A stretch of 39,342 nucleotides of DNA, taken from the NCBI GenBank assembly GCA_023266095.1, contig JAHFRV010000029.1:1-39342 (forward strand), read 5' to 3'. Shown in pieces: positions 15,895-24,715 of this stretch. The translations under genes and the position numbers were made by a program. Within the stretch, counting starts at the first letter, position 1. Every line of letters starts with the position of its first letter. This stretch comes from Gammaproteobacteria bacterium (lineage in GTDB: Bacteria > Pseudomonadota > Gammaproteobacteria > DRLM01). The notes beneath the pieces were generated by a model. That model did no database searches and was not told where the DNA came from. It worked only from the letters and a program-made list of their open reading frames with translations.

Positions 15895-18252
15895 GTGGAA
15901 ATCGTAAAAGGCGGACGGCGGTCATGGGCATGGGTCGGGAGACTCGTGACCCTTGCCGGTCTGCTGGCAGGGTGCTGCTGGGGTAACGTTCATGCCGAGC
16001 AGCAAACCAGCGTCGCATCTGTGGAGCAAACAATTGCCGTCTTGGATCGTATCGAGCAAGGCTTGGCCTCTGGCATTTCCGCTACACGGACTTTACACGG
16101 CTGGGCCAAAGAACTATTGGCCGCCAAGGCGGCCGGCCTGGATTGCGTCGCGCAAACCGGGCGCGCCTTGGCGGAGATGGATCAAGGGTTGGCCAGTCTC
16201 GGCGTGCCGGTGGCTGCCGAGGACGGTGAGCTGGCGCGTAAACGGCGCGACTTGGAACGAGAAAAGCTCGATCTCGAACAGCGATTGGCGCATTGTCGGC
16301 TAATCGTGCTGCGCAGCGACGACGGTCAGCAAATGCTGAGCGCTCGTCAGCGCGCCCTGTTCACCGAACGGGTGTTGCTGCACGGGCCCGATATCGCCGA
16401 GGTGATCGGGGAAAATTTGCGTCAACCCGTGGAGTGGAGTCGCGCCAGCGGCGATTTTTTACTCGAGCACGCCGGTGTCGAGTCCATCTCGCCGTGGGCC
16501 TGGGGCGGATTGCTGGTATTGGTGCTGGTGGCCGGCCGCTTGGGCTTGGGGTTGCGGCGTGGGCTGCGCCGTTGGGCATCGGCGCACGCGTGGCACCATG
16601 ATTTCCACGACCGCTTCAATCGCGCCTTGCTGCTCACCGCCGGACACTTCGCCCCGCGTTTATTGATCAGCGCCGCGGCGGCGGTGTTTTTTTATAGTCA
16701 ATTGGGACAGCAGAGGCCGGTGCCGCTGCTGGCGGTGATCGCATACGGGTTGCCGCTGTATTTCGCGGCGTGGGCGCTGGTGCGTTTGTTGTTCTCGCCG
16801 CCGCGTCCGGCGGAATTGATGCTGAATATGCCGGAAGAGGTGGGCCGCGCCTTGGCGAGGCGCTTGAACGTTCTATTCTGGCTGGTGTTCGCTGGCTACT
16901 TGTTGTTCTCTACCGTGCTCGGTCCCAGCCTGCCGGACTTCGCGTTATTGCTGGCGCGCGCGGTATTCGCTCTGTTGCTGGTGCTCAATCTGATCTGGGC
17001 CTTGTGGTTGACCGGTGCTATCCCGGCCTTTGTCCACACCTTGTGGCTGCGCGCCGTGTTGTGGCTGGCGCTTGCCGCCGGGCTGGTGGCGGAGTTGGGC
17101 GGTTATCGCGAGCTATCGGTTCTGGTCTGGCGGGTGGTGATCGGCACAACGCTAGCGATCGGTATCTTCTATCTTTTGAAACAAGTGTTCCGGGAGCTGT
17201 TCAACGCCATCGACCAGAACCGTGGTGCCTGGCAGCAAGGTCTGCGCAACTATTTCGCCATCGAGCCCGGCAAAAAAGTGCCGGGCTTGATCTGGATACG
17301 AATGACGGTAGGCATGGTTTTGTGGTTTTTTCTCGGCGCCGTCGTGTTGTGGGTGTGGGGTTTGCAAAGCACTGTGGGTCTGCAACTCTACGAATACCTC
17401 GTGCAGGGTTTTCAGGTCGGTTCACTCACCGTCGTCCCGGCGCGGGTCGCGCTGGCCCTGGTGGTGTTCATTCTGCTGTTCGCCCTCAGTGGCTGGCTGC
17501 GCGCGCGGGCGGAGCAGACGTGGCTGGTCGACGCGCCGGTGGACCGCGGCGCGCGCGAGGCCTTGGTTTCCATCACCAGCTACATCGGCGTCGCCATCGC
17601 GATCGTGGTCGCGCTCGGCGTCGCGGGCGTGGAGTTCAGTAATCTCGCCATCATCGCCGGCGCGCTGTCACTGGGTATCGGTTTCGGACTGCAAAACATC
17701 GTCAGTAATTTCGTGTCGGGTTTAATTTTGCTGTTCGAACGTCCGATCAAAAGCGGCGACTGGATCGTGGTTGGCGGCACCGAAGGTTATGTGCGGCGCA
17801 TTCGCATGCGTTCCACTCACATTCAAACTTTCGACAATGCTGACGTTATCGTGCCCAATTCCGAATTGATTACTGGCCAAGTGACCAATTGGATGCTGCA
17901 GGATACCGGCGGCCGGATCCGCGTGCCTATCGGGGTGGCATACGGCAGCGACACCGCACAAGTCAAAGAAACTTTGCTGGACATCGCGCGACAACACCCG
18001 CAAGTGATCAATGACGAAGCGGGCAGGGAACCCAAAGTACTTTTCCTGTCCTTCGCCGATAACTCGCTGCATTTCGAACTGCGTTGTTATATCCGCCAGA
18101 TCGATAAAAGTCTGGATGTAAAAAGTGAAATGAATTTCGCCATCGAAGCCGCCTTCCGCGAGCGGGGGATCGATATTCCCTTTCCTCATCGCGAGGTATA
18201 CATTAAAAATTGGCCGCCGAGCGGAGCGCTGCATGGGGAGGATAAAGTTTGA
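15895..18252 (+). CDS. large mechanosensitive channel, MscS/MscK family
   Basis: About 785 residues. I choose the GTG at 15895 because GGAG lies seven bases before it and it opens a signal peptide (about 35 residues, cleaved near NVHA/EQQ); an ATG at 15817 would add 26 residues. A periplasmic coiled-coil region (about 35-195) is followed by some ten membrane segments. The pore helix and MscS core carry AGALSLGIGFGLQNIVSNFVSG (about 584-605), FERPIKSGDWI, IVPNSELI and the C-terminal beta and alpha/beta domains ending in GIDIPFPHREVYI. It should release solutes on hypo-osmotic shock. Length matches YbdG/MscM-type large homologues. Confidence 0.9.
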   Translation: MEIVKGGRRSWAWVGRLVTLAGLLAGCCWGNVHAEQQTSVASVEQTIAVLDRIEQGLASGISATRTLHGWAKELLAAKAAGLDCVAQTGRALAEMDQGLASLGVPVAAEDGELARKRRDLEREKLDLEQRLAHCRLIVLRSDDGQQMLSARQRALFTERVLLHGPDIAEVIGENLRQPVEWSRASGDFLLEHAGVESISPWAWGGLLVLVLVAGRLGLGLRRGLRRWASAHAWHHDFHDRFNRALLLTAGHFAPRLLISAAAAVFFYSQLGQQRPVPLLAVIAYGLPLYFAAWALVRLLFSPPRPAELMLNMPEEVGRALARRLNVLFWLVFAGYLLFSTVLGPSLPDFALLLARAVFALLLVLNLIWALWLTGAIPAFVHTLWLRAVLWLALAAGLVAELGGYRELSVLVWRVVIGTTLAIGIFYLLKQVFRELFNAIDQNRGAWQQGLRNYFAIEPGKKVPGLIWIRMTVGMVLWFFLGAVVLWVWGLQSTVGLQLYEYLVQGFQVGSLTVVPARVALALVVFILLFALSGWLRARAEQTWLVDAPVDRGAREALVSITSYIGVAIAIVVALGVAGVEFSNLAIIAGALSLGIGFGLQNIVSNFVSGLILLFERPIKSGDWIVVGGTEGYVRRIRMRSTHIQTFDNADVIVPNSELITGQVTNWMLQDTGGRIRVPIGVAYGSDTAQVKETLLDIARQHPQVINDEAGREPKVLFLSFADNSLHFELRCYIRQIDKSLDVKSEMNFAIEAAFRERGIDIPFPHREVYIKNWPPSGALHGEDKV

Positions 18253-18304
18253 GCAGCGTGCCTGTCTCACTTTTTCAAGTCCTGTGTGAGATCAGTTTGA
18301 AATA

Positions 18305-19336
18305 CTACAATTTAGGCTCACGCCTGAATTCGCTTCTGGCCAATCCGTATTTTTTTATGAGTTTACCGAGTGCGCTGCGTTCTTTTCCTGAGAGGTCGGC
18401 GGCTAAACTGACATTGCCTTGTGTCTGGCTAAGTAAAGAGGCGAGATAAGAGCGTTCAAATTGAGCGATGGCACGTGCTTTGGCGGTCTGGAAATCGCCG
18501 AGGGTAATCTGGCTTGGTATACGCTCGGCCTTTCGGCGGTCATGCGCGGCTTGGAATTCATCCAAAGTAAATCTAATAAACGGTTCATCAAGTACCAAGA
18601 ATTGGCGGTGAATGAGATTCTCGAGCTCGCGAACATTGCCCGGCCAGCTGTAACGCTGAAAGGCGCTTATGCTGTCTGGATGCAATAAACGTGGTGGTTG
18701 TTGATATTCCCGGGCGAAACGTGCAATAAAATTTTCCGCGAGATACAGTACATCGTCGCCGCGTTCCCGCAGCGGTGGCAATTGCAGACACACTAAATTC
18801 AGTCTAAAGAATAGATCTTCACGGAACAGCCCATTGTCGACCATGGTCCGCAGATTGCGGTTGCTCGCCGTGATGACGCGTACATTGGCTTGGCGGAGGT
18901 GCCCGCCCACCGGGCGATAAGCATGATCCTCCAGAAAGCGGAGCAACACGACTTGCGCCTTGGGACTCATGACTTCCACTTCGTCGAGCAGCAGAGTGCC
19001 GCCTTCCGCTTGCGCGATGATGCCGGCCCGCGCCGCTTTTGCATCGGTGAATGCGCCCCGTTCGTATCCGAACAGCTCACTTTCGAGCAAGCCATCGGCG
19101 ATGGCGCCACAGTTGATGGGAATGAAAGGTTGATCGCTGCGAGCACTAGAGTAATGAATGGCGCGCGCCACCAGTTCTTTACCGGTACCGGTTTCGCCTT
19201 GGATCAGCAAAGTCGCGTCGCATGTCGATAGTTTCTTTATGAGCGACACCACGCGTAAAAACGCCGCGGAACGACCCACCAACTGAGTGTGCTGGCAGTT
19301 AACCGTAGGATTGTTGAGATGAGGCCAGTGCGACAT
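18305..19336 (-). CDS. sigma54-dependent activator without receiver domain
   Basis: A 343-residue bacterial enhancer-binding protein. The AAA+ domain starts almost at the N-terminus: Walker A GETGTGKE (47-54), sigma54-contact loop GAFTDA (94-99), Walker B GGTLLLDEV (112-120), the arginine-finger region LFREDLFFRLNLV and the conserved YSWPGNVRELENLIHRQ. The C-terminal Fis-type helix-turn-helix is SLAADLSGKERSALGKLIKKYG (about 312-333). No receiver, GAF or PAS sensor domain precedes it, so it may be controlled by a partner protein or by its own level. The loop differs from GAFTGA at the fifth position (Asp for Gly). Confidence 0.93.
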   Translation of the reverse strand: MSHWPHLNNPTVNCQHTQLVGRSAAFLRVVSLIKKLSTCDATLLIQGETGTGKELVARAIHYSSARSDQPFIPINCGAIADGLLESELFGYERGAFTDAKAARAGIIAQAEGGTLLLDEVEVMSPKAQVVLLRFLEDHAYRPVGGHLRQANVRVITASNRNLRTMVDNGLFREDLFFRLNLVCLQLPPLRERGDDVLYLAENFIARFAREYQQPPRLLHPDSISAFQRYSWPGNVRELENLIHRQFLVLDEPFIRFTLDEFQAAHDRRKAERIPSQITLGDFQTAKARAIAQFERSYLASLLSQTQGNVSLAADLSGKERSALGKLIKKYGLARSEFRREPKL

Positions 19337-19558
19337 CCACGCGTCTTCCTTAATTGTCAGGAACCTGAACTTCCTTGCATCGATGAAGTGATGAATTCTA
19401 ATTTCAGAAGAAAATCTCAGCGGCTATCTCAACTCCTAAGTGATTACCGGATAGAGACAGTGTAGGCGTCTTGGGGAAGCTTGATCAAGATCAAAGTGAT
19501 GGCTGACGGCGATACTCAGGTGAAATTCAATCCGAACTTTGACATCGGTTTGCATTAT

Positions 19559-19918
19559 TTATTTAAGCGGCGGCGCCTGGCGGCGATGGCGATATTTGAT
19601 AGTGACCGGCTGTTGAGGAGGGTTATGCAGCTCATCGATGGGGGCCTCGGCTTGCTGTTCTATGTCGCGTTCCAGTGTGGATTGGTGCGCGGTAGGCCCC
19701 GCAGTGGTAGATTTGTTACGACGCAGACGCAGATAACCTCGACGGCCTGATTCCTGAGAAGGCGGCGAGGTGCGTGCCTGGAGCACTTTTACCTGTATGG
19801 AAACTCCTTTATCGACTGCACTGAGAGTTTGTATGGCCCGTTGTATCTCGGTGTGCTGGAAATATTGTTCAAGCTGCACGGGTGAAGCTTGAGAAAGGTC
19901 AATAATAATGGTGATCAT
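19559..19918 (-). CDS. small protein of unknown function
   Basis: A 119-residue open frame that I do not recognise. The first 48 residues look like a folded alpha/beta unit (MITIIIDLSQASPVQLEQYF, then a helix and the strand GVSIQVKVLQ); the remainder is basic, Gln/Pro/Arg-rich and probably disordered, with RRGYLRLRRNK and KYRHRRQAPP. There is no strong ribosome binding site. It lies upstream of the sigma54 activator gene on the same strand, after an AT-rich region that may hold its promoter. The basic tail suggests binding to nucleic acid or membrane, which is speculation. Confidence 0.5.
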   Translation of the reverse strand: MITIIIDLSQASPVQLEQYFQHTEIQRAIQTLSAVDKGVSIQVKVLQARTSPPSQESGRRGYLRLRRNKSTTAGPTAHQSTLERDIEQQAEAPIDELHNPPQQPVTIKYRHRRQAPPLK

Positions 19919-20131
19919 GATTGGTTCTTGTTGCTTAGTTATACGCTTGAAAACTTCAAGGTTTGACGATAAGTGAGAATGCGATGCTAAATCACCTTTT
20001 AATTATTATCCAGCCCAAATTTCACTTAATTCGAAATTATTATACGCATAATGTTTATTATGTTAAATATTATAAACGGTATTTTTTGTGGCTCGCCGCC
20101 TATTGTTTCCCGTCAACATAGCGCGCGTATT
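19919..20131. promoter_or_regulatory. AT-rich intergenic region with inverted repeats
   Basis: Clearly more AT-rich than its surroundings. CTTGAA-AAC-TTCAAG (19946-19960) is a perfect 6-3-6 inverted repeat, and CATAAT-GTTT-ATTATG (20047-20062) a perfect 6-4-6 one. The region lies upstream of the minus-strand unknown protein and downstream of rnhB. It probably carries promoter and operator sites, and the second repeat may help end the rnhB transcript. Confidence 0.4.
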
Positions 20132-20707
20132 TCATGATTCCAAGAGACGTCGCACCGGCCTAAACGACCGTCGATGTACCGGCGTCACGCCCAGCAGTTC
20201 CAACGCGGCAACATGGTCCTTGGTTGGGTAACCCTTGTGGCGGGCAAAGCCGTAGCCTGGATAGTGGCTATCGAGAATTATCAGCTCGCGGTCGCGCGCG
20301 ACTTTGGCGAGGATGGAGGCGGCGGATATCGCCGCTACGGTTTCATCGCCTCTAATGACGGCCTCGGTGCGACACGACAAGTCGGGACAGCGATCGCCAT
20401 CTACCAGCACCAGCATGGGCGCGGTATGCAAGGCCAGCACTGCCCGCTGCATAGCGAGCATGCTAGCCCACAGAATATTCAGAATATCGATCTCCTCCAC
20501 CTCGGCCCAGGCCACGGCCCAGGCCACGGCCTTTTTCTTGATCTCAGATTCCAACGCATCGCGTTGCCGTTCGCTGAGTTTTTTGGAGTCGGCCAAACCG
20601 GCGATGGGGCGCGCCGGATCGAGTATCACCGCCGCCGCCATCACCGGTCCGGCCAGCGGCCCACGCCCAGCTTCGTCCACGCCGGCAATCAATAGTTGGT
20701 CTGTCAT
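20132..20707 (-). CDS. rnhB: ribonuclease HII
   Basis: A 191-residue endonuclease that removes ribonucleotides and RNA from RNA-DNA hybrids. The start [20 protein letters not shown] follows GGGAGACCACA, so the upstream frame to 20728 is not needed. The acidic active site includes D11 and E12 in [14 protein letters not shown], plus an aspartate in [27 protein letters not shown] is the conserved C-terminal block. A 12-base tandem duplication (GCCCAGGCCACG) gives AWAVAWAE in the middle, in a helix that tolerates it. In many gammaproteobacteria rnhB follows lpxB; here it stands alone. Confidence 0.96.
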   Translation of the reverse strand: MTDQLLIAGVDEAGRGPLAGPVMAAAVILDPARPIAGLADSKKLSERQRDALESEIKKKAVAWAVAWAEVEEIDILNILWASMLAMQRAVLALHTAPMLVLVDGDRCPDLSCRTEAVIRGDETVAAISAASILAKVARDRELIILDSHYPGYGFARHKGYPTKDHVAALELLGVTPVHRRSFRPVRRLLES

Positions 20708-20809
20708 TGTGGTCTCCCTGGTACGCATAGGCTAAACGCTTCTCGGCACGGATGCCAGATTCCTCCGCGCGGCTTGACGGCGATCAGATGGGCCGTCACC
20801 CTGTGCGTC

Positions 20810-21370
20810 ATGTTGCATATCCGATTCATTCATGGCGCATATCTGTTGTTGTTCCTCATCGGAATCAATCCATCCTACGCCGATGAAATCCGCCGGCTCG
20901 ATGTGACCAATGATGCAGGCCGCTACACCGTGCGCTTCGAGGTGATGCTGGACGCGTCGGTAGATAAAGCGCTGCCCTTGATGATGGAACCTGCCAATTG
21001 GCCGAAATTGTCGGATGTCATCATCGATAGCCAAGTCTTGTCTGGACTGCCAGGCCATAAAAAGAAAGTGAAGGTCACGTTGGAAGGCTGTGTGTTGTTC
21101 ATCTGCAAGACGCTGCTCAAGACCGAGCTCATGGAATCGCTGCCCAATGGGGAAATCACCACCCTCGCCCTGCCCGACCAGAGCGATTTTCTGTACGCCC
21201 GCGAAATATGGCGAATCACCGGCGATGATATGCACACTCGCGTGGAATACCACGCCGAACTGGTGCCGGATTTTTTTGTGCCGCCGGTGATCGGACCGTA
21301 CATTTTGCGGAAAAAAATTCAGTCGCTATTGATCCAAACCGCGCACAATCTTGAACGACTCACCCAATAG
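20810..21370 (+). CDS. exported SRPBCC (START/Bet v1-like) domain protein
   Basis: About 186 residues. The start MLHIRFIHGAYLLLFLIGI gives a signal peptide cleaved near SYA/DE. The mature part reads as an SRPBCC fold: strand YTVRFEVMLDAS, helix VDKALPLMMEPANWPKL, strands KKVKVTLEGCVLFICKT, EIWRITGDD and TRVEYHAELVPDFF, then the long C-terminal helix from about residue 160. Such domains bind hydrophobic ligands in a cavity. Two cysteines, in GCVLFICKT, may pair in the periplasm. It is divergent from rnhB. Ligand unknown; no strong ribosome binding site. Confidence 0.8.
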   Translation: MLHIRFIHGAYLLLFLIGINPSYADEIRRLDVTNDAGRYTVRFEVMLDASVDKALPLMMEPANWPKLSDVIIDSQVLSGLPGHKKKVKVTLEGCVLFICKTLLKTELMESLPNGEITTLALPDQSDFLYAREIWRITGDDMHTRVEYHAELVPDFFVPPVIGPYILRKKIQSLLIQTAHNLERLTQ

Positions 21371-21537
21371 TACCAGGGTGCTTAGACGCGAGGCACAGCA
21401 TTGTAACGAACGATAATTCTTGTGGCGCTCAGGAACATTTTACTTTATATTTCTGCGCACCGCAGTGGGGGTGCCATGCGGCGCGAAGTGCAAGCAGGAA
21501 GAATTGAAGATCACGATCATTATAAGGAGTAACGGCT

Positions 21538-21747
21538 ATGCCAAAGACAGCAAACGATGAGCGACTCGTTGCCGTAGATGACTTTGCCGACGGCGAGACT
21601 TTGACCAATGACACTCGTGAAACCGGCGGTAGCCAAAAGTCCGCTCCGGTGGCGCGCTACGTGTCGAAATGGCGAAACATCGAACAATACTGGGAAGAAA
21701 AACGTTTGCGCGAACAACTCAAGGATGAGCTGCTCGACGATGCGTAA
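21538..21747 (+). CDS. small acidic protein, PA3496-like
   Basis: A 69-residue protein with a strong ribosome binding site (AAGGAG seven to eight bases before the ATG). The first half is Asp/Glu/Thr-rich and probably disordered; the second half, VSKWRNIEQYWEEKRLREQL to the end KDELLDDA, is a charged helix. The R-x-IE-x-x-x-EEKRL-x-x-x-L pattern resembles the small PA3496 family of gammaproteobacteria, which has no settled function. It points toward the RLAN/RimK gene (convergent, 114 bases apart). The strong initiation site supports a real gene. Confidence 0.75.
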   Translation: MPKTANDERLVAVDDFADGETLTNDTRETGGSQKSAPVARYVSKWRNIEQYWEEKRLREQLKDELLDDA

Positions 21748-21861
21748 TGCGCGTAATATCGGGATCGCTCAAGTTATGGCGCTCATCCCCTCTCCCGCCG
21801 GAAGAGGGATAAACAATCTAACTCTCAAACTCATTTTGACCATGTGAGGCGCAGTTTAGCC

Positions 21862-23352
21862 TCAAGGCAGACCCGCCGCCACATAACCCATCGGCAACTC
21901 CACGCGGCGCACGAATTCCTCGATGATGGTTTGATACAACAGGTCACCGAGACAGGCATCTTCGACGCCGGTATCCAAATTGGGATTGTCGTTCACCTCG
22001 ATGACATATAACTGGTCGCCGAACTGCTTCATGTCGACACCGTAGAAGCCATTGCCGATCGCGTTGGCGGCTTTCAGCGCCACCTCGACGATTTTGCCCG
22101 GTACTTGCTCGATGGGCCAGGATTTGAAGGCGCCTTGGGTAAAATTGCCCGACGAATCATGCTTGACGATCTGCCAGTGTTTGGGCGGCATGAAGTACTG
22201 ACAGGCGAATAAGGGCTTGCGATTGAGGATGCCGATGCGCCAATCGAATTCGGTATAGACGAATTCCTGAACCAGGATCAAATCGGACTCTTTGAACAGC
22301 CGTTCGGCGATGTCGTTGGCGTCTTTTTCGTTTTCGGCCTTGAACACTCCCCTCGAGAAAGAGCCATCGGGAATCTTGATCACCAGAGGATAAGGCATCT
22401 GTCCTTCCAGCGGTTTGGTGTTGCCCTTGCGCAGGATCACCGTCTTGGGCACCGGGATATTGTGGGCCTTCATCACCTCGGTGAGAAACACTTTATTGGT
22501 GCATTTGAGTATCGAATCCGGATCGTCTATCACTACCATGCCTTCACTCTCGGCCTTCTTGGCGAAGTGATAGGTGTAATGATCGACCTGGGTGGTCTCG
22601 CGGATGAACAGCGCGTCATATTCGGCGAGTTTGGCGTAATCCTTCTTCTCGATCAGATCCACGTCGACGTTGAGACGTTTGCCGATCTTGATGAATTTCT
22701 TCAGGGCCGCGACATTGGAAGGCGGCAGCTTCTCGTTGGGATTGTGCAGTATCGCCAGATCACAGCGCGACATCTTGGAGGCACGCGGCATCCGCCAGCG
22801 CCGCCCGAGGTGGGCACTCAAGGTATTTACGAAAAAGGGCTGCTGCTCCGTGGTGATATTGCTGAGCGCCAACGGCTTGATCGACGCTATCTGCCAGGTA
22901 TCGCGCAACTTCAGTTCCACTTTCAGCAAGGGACAGGGGAATTGATCGAAAATCTGCCGAGCCACGTCCTGCAAATAAGCGAATTCGCCCTGGCCGAAAA
23001 AGATGTGGAACTGGAAAGTGCCGCCCGCCGGCTGATCCTCGCGCTTGCGCAAGATTTTTTGCACCAGTTCATCGAGGTCTTCGAGATTGAGGCTGTACAC
23101 CGCCTTACTGCTCAAATCGCTCAAGGTCTTGACGCTGGGAATCACCCGATGCCAGCGCGCTTCGGCCAGCAGCGAACAGTAATAGCCCAAACTCAGGTAG
23201 CGGTAGCTGCGGCAGAGATTGATGACTTTTTCGTGCTTGGACTTGAGATACTCGGGATTGGCGATGTATTCCTTGGCCTCGATGATATTGGCCTCGGGAA
23301 AATGCGGCTCCCAATCTTTACGGTTTTCTACGACGATGGTATGCGTTGACAT
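21862..23352 (-). CDS. RLAN-domain RimK-like ATP-grasp ligase
   Basis: A 496-residue protein in two parts. Residues about 1-150 are the RLAN domain (RimK-like ATP-grasp N-terminal domain; IVVENRKDWEPHFPEANII, SLGYYCSLLAEARWHRVIPS). Residues about 195-490 are an ATP-grasp amide ligase: nucleotide-binding VIKIPDGSFSRGVF (324-337), QEFVYTEFDWRIGIL (362-376), YGVDMKQ (437-443) and the Mg-binding VIEVNDNPNLDTGVED (450-465). ATP-grasp ligases of this group join an amino acid or peptide to a carboxylate through an acyl phosphate. The GNAT-C39 gene lies 30 bases upstream on the same strand, so the two form an operon. The substrate is not known; S6 glutamylation is less likely than for true RimK. Confidence 0.92.
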   Translation of the reverse strand: MSTHTIVVENRKDWEPHFPEANIIEAKEYIANPEYLKSKHEKVINLCRSYRYLSLGYYCSLLAEARWHRVIPSVKTLSDLSSKAVYSLNLEDLDELVQKILRKREDQPAGGTFQFHIFFGQGEFAYLQDVARQIFDQFPCPLLKVELKLRDTWQIASIKPLALSNITTEQQPFFVNTLSAHLGRRWRMPRASKMSRCDLAILHNPNEKLPPSNVAALKKFIKIGKRLNVDVDLIEKKDYAKLAEYDALFIRETTQVDHYTYHFAKKAESEGMVVIDDPDSILKCTNKVFLTEVMKAHNIPVPKTVILRKGNTKPLEGQMPYPLVIKIPDGSFSRGVFKAENEKDANDIAERLFKESDLILVQEFVYTEFDWRIGILNRKPLFACQYFMPPKHWQIVKHDSSGNFTQGAFKSWPIEQVPGKIVEVALKAANAIGNGFYGVDMKQFGDQLYVIEVNDNPNLDTGVEDACLGDLLYQTIIEEFVRRVELPMGYVAAGLP

Positions 23353-23382
23353 TGGATTTTCAGTCTATCCTCGCTGCTTTTA

Positions 23383-24558
23383 TTAGCGACTGCCTGCGCG
23401 GGTCGGTTTCTGTCCCAGCGCCGCCCGTGTCGGTGTTAATTTTTCCAGCGCGCCTTTTGGTGACTCGACCCGCCGTTTGAGTATCAGCACGGCCTTCTGC
23501 CCAGCCTTGCCGTAGCGGGCCATGCGTTCGAAATCTTTGCGCAGGATGGGCATATCCACACAATCGGTAATGGTCTTGCCGACCTCTTTATCCACGAAGG
23601 GATCGTGCACATAGATGAAACGTTCGTCGAAACCGGTGACCACCACCCAGTGGGGAAATTTCTCGTGGTAAATGCGATAAGAACTGATCAGGACGATGGG
23701 AATGCCGCCCTGTTCGAATTGCTGTTGCAAGGCATCCACCCCGATCACGCCGTAATGGATGTTAACCGGCACGCTGCGTAACTCGTTGACGAAGTCCTCC
23801 TGCACCAGCCGCATCACTTCTTTCTTTTCCAGACTGCGCACCGAGTCGACGAACAAGGCACGTTCGTCGTTGACGAACACCTCGACGTCGAAGCCGCGAT
23901 GATAGGCGGACAAGGCCAGGCCGTAAGGCCCGCAACCGCCATGACCCGAGGTCATGAAAATGGTGGTGGACTCGCGCCAAATGCGCAGCTCCAACATGCG
24001 GTCCAATACGATGCTGGGATCGAGTGCCTTCATCGCCATCAGCAAGGTGGACGGGCCGCAGGTAAAATCCAGGGTCTGTTCATAAAATGGCACCCGCGCC
24101 ATGGCCGGCGCCAGCTCCTGGGTCAGCGACTTCTCGAAGCGCACCGCGTCCATGTGATCTTCGTAATAATCGGTGTAGAGGCCGAATTCACGATAGCCGT
24201 GGCGTTTGAACAAGCCGATCGACGCCACATTGTCCTTACGAATCTCCAGGCGCAGCGTGACGCAGTCGTTGCGGGTGGCTTCGTCTTCGGAGGCGCGCAC
24301 CAGGGCGCCGGCCACACCCAGCCGCTGAAAATCAGGGTCCACCGCCAGCGAATACAAACGGGCCAGGGAGGTGCCGGTATTGAACAACAGCATGGAATAA
24401 CCGCGCATCACGCCGTTTTCCACGTCAACCACGGTTTCCGCGTTACCTTTGGTCAACAGGTAACGGAAATTCCGCCTCGACAGACGGTCGGTGTCGAAAC
24501 AACGGTTCTCGATCCGGACCAGGTCCTCGAGATCATCCAGTGTGGCGCGGCGTATCAT
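23383..24558 (-). CDS. GNAT acetyltransferase fused to C39-like cysteine peptidase
   Basis: A 391-residue fusion. The start MIRRATLDDLEDLVRIENRC is the natural GNAT N-terminus; the frame extends 53 codons upstream without support. The GNAT domain (1-140) has the acetyl-CoA loop VDPDFQRLGVAGALVRAS (73-90) and NVASIGLFKRHGYREFGLY. The C39-like domain (about 155-365) shows QTLDFTCGPSTLLMAM with candidate nucleophile C167, FPHWVVVTGF with H303, and YVHDPF with D319. The same fusion beside an RLAN/RimK gene recurs in other proteobacteria as far as I recall, which implies a shared pathway. C39 peptidases usually cut after Gly-Gly leaders; no such peptide gene is visible here. No membrane or export signal. 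Confidence 0.9.
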   Translation of the reverse strand: MIRRATLDDLEDLVRIENRCFDTDRLSRRNFRYLLTKGNAETVVDVENGVMRGYSMLLFNTGTSLARLYSLAVDPDFQRLGVAGALVRASEDEATRNDCVTLRLEIRKDNVASIGLFKRHGYREFGLYTDYYEDHMDAVRFEKSLTQELAPAMARVPFYEQTLDFTCGPSTLLMAMKALDPSIVLDRMLELRIWRESTTIFMTSGHGGCGPYGLALSAYHRGFDVEVFVNDERALFVDSVRSLEKKEVMRLVQEDFVNELRSVPVNIHYGVIGVDALQQQFEQGGIPIVLISSYRIYHEKFPHWVVVTGFDERFIYVHDPFVDKEVGKTITDCVDMPILRKDFERMARYGKAGQKAVLILKRRVESPKGALEKLTPTRAALGQKPTRAGSR

Positions 24559-24715
24559 GCTGCCTATCCTATCACGGGGCGGGCAGGTACTAAAAAGGCA
24601 AATGGCCTGATTCCGGGCGCCGTCGAAGCGCGCCAACCGCCGCGCCGCGACGATAAAGCCATTAAGTTCTTGCAACAACAGCGGTACACTACCGACGGGC
24701 CGAGGGAGGACCGCC

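Noticed and set aside
22462-23349. 295-codon plus-strand frame opposite the RLAN-RimK gene
   Set aside because: Low-complexity translation rich in His, Gln and Gly, with no motif; it is a shadow of the ligase gene.
23353-24715. Hidden leader-peptide substrate gene for the C39-like domain
   Set aside because: The 30-base and 157-base gaps hold no small open frame with a Gly-Gly site and a ribosome binding site.
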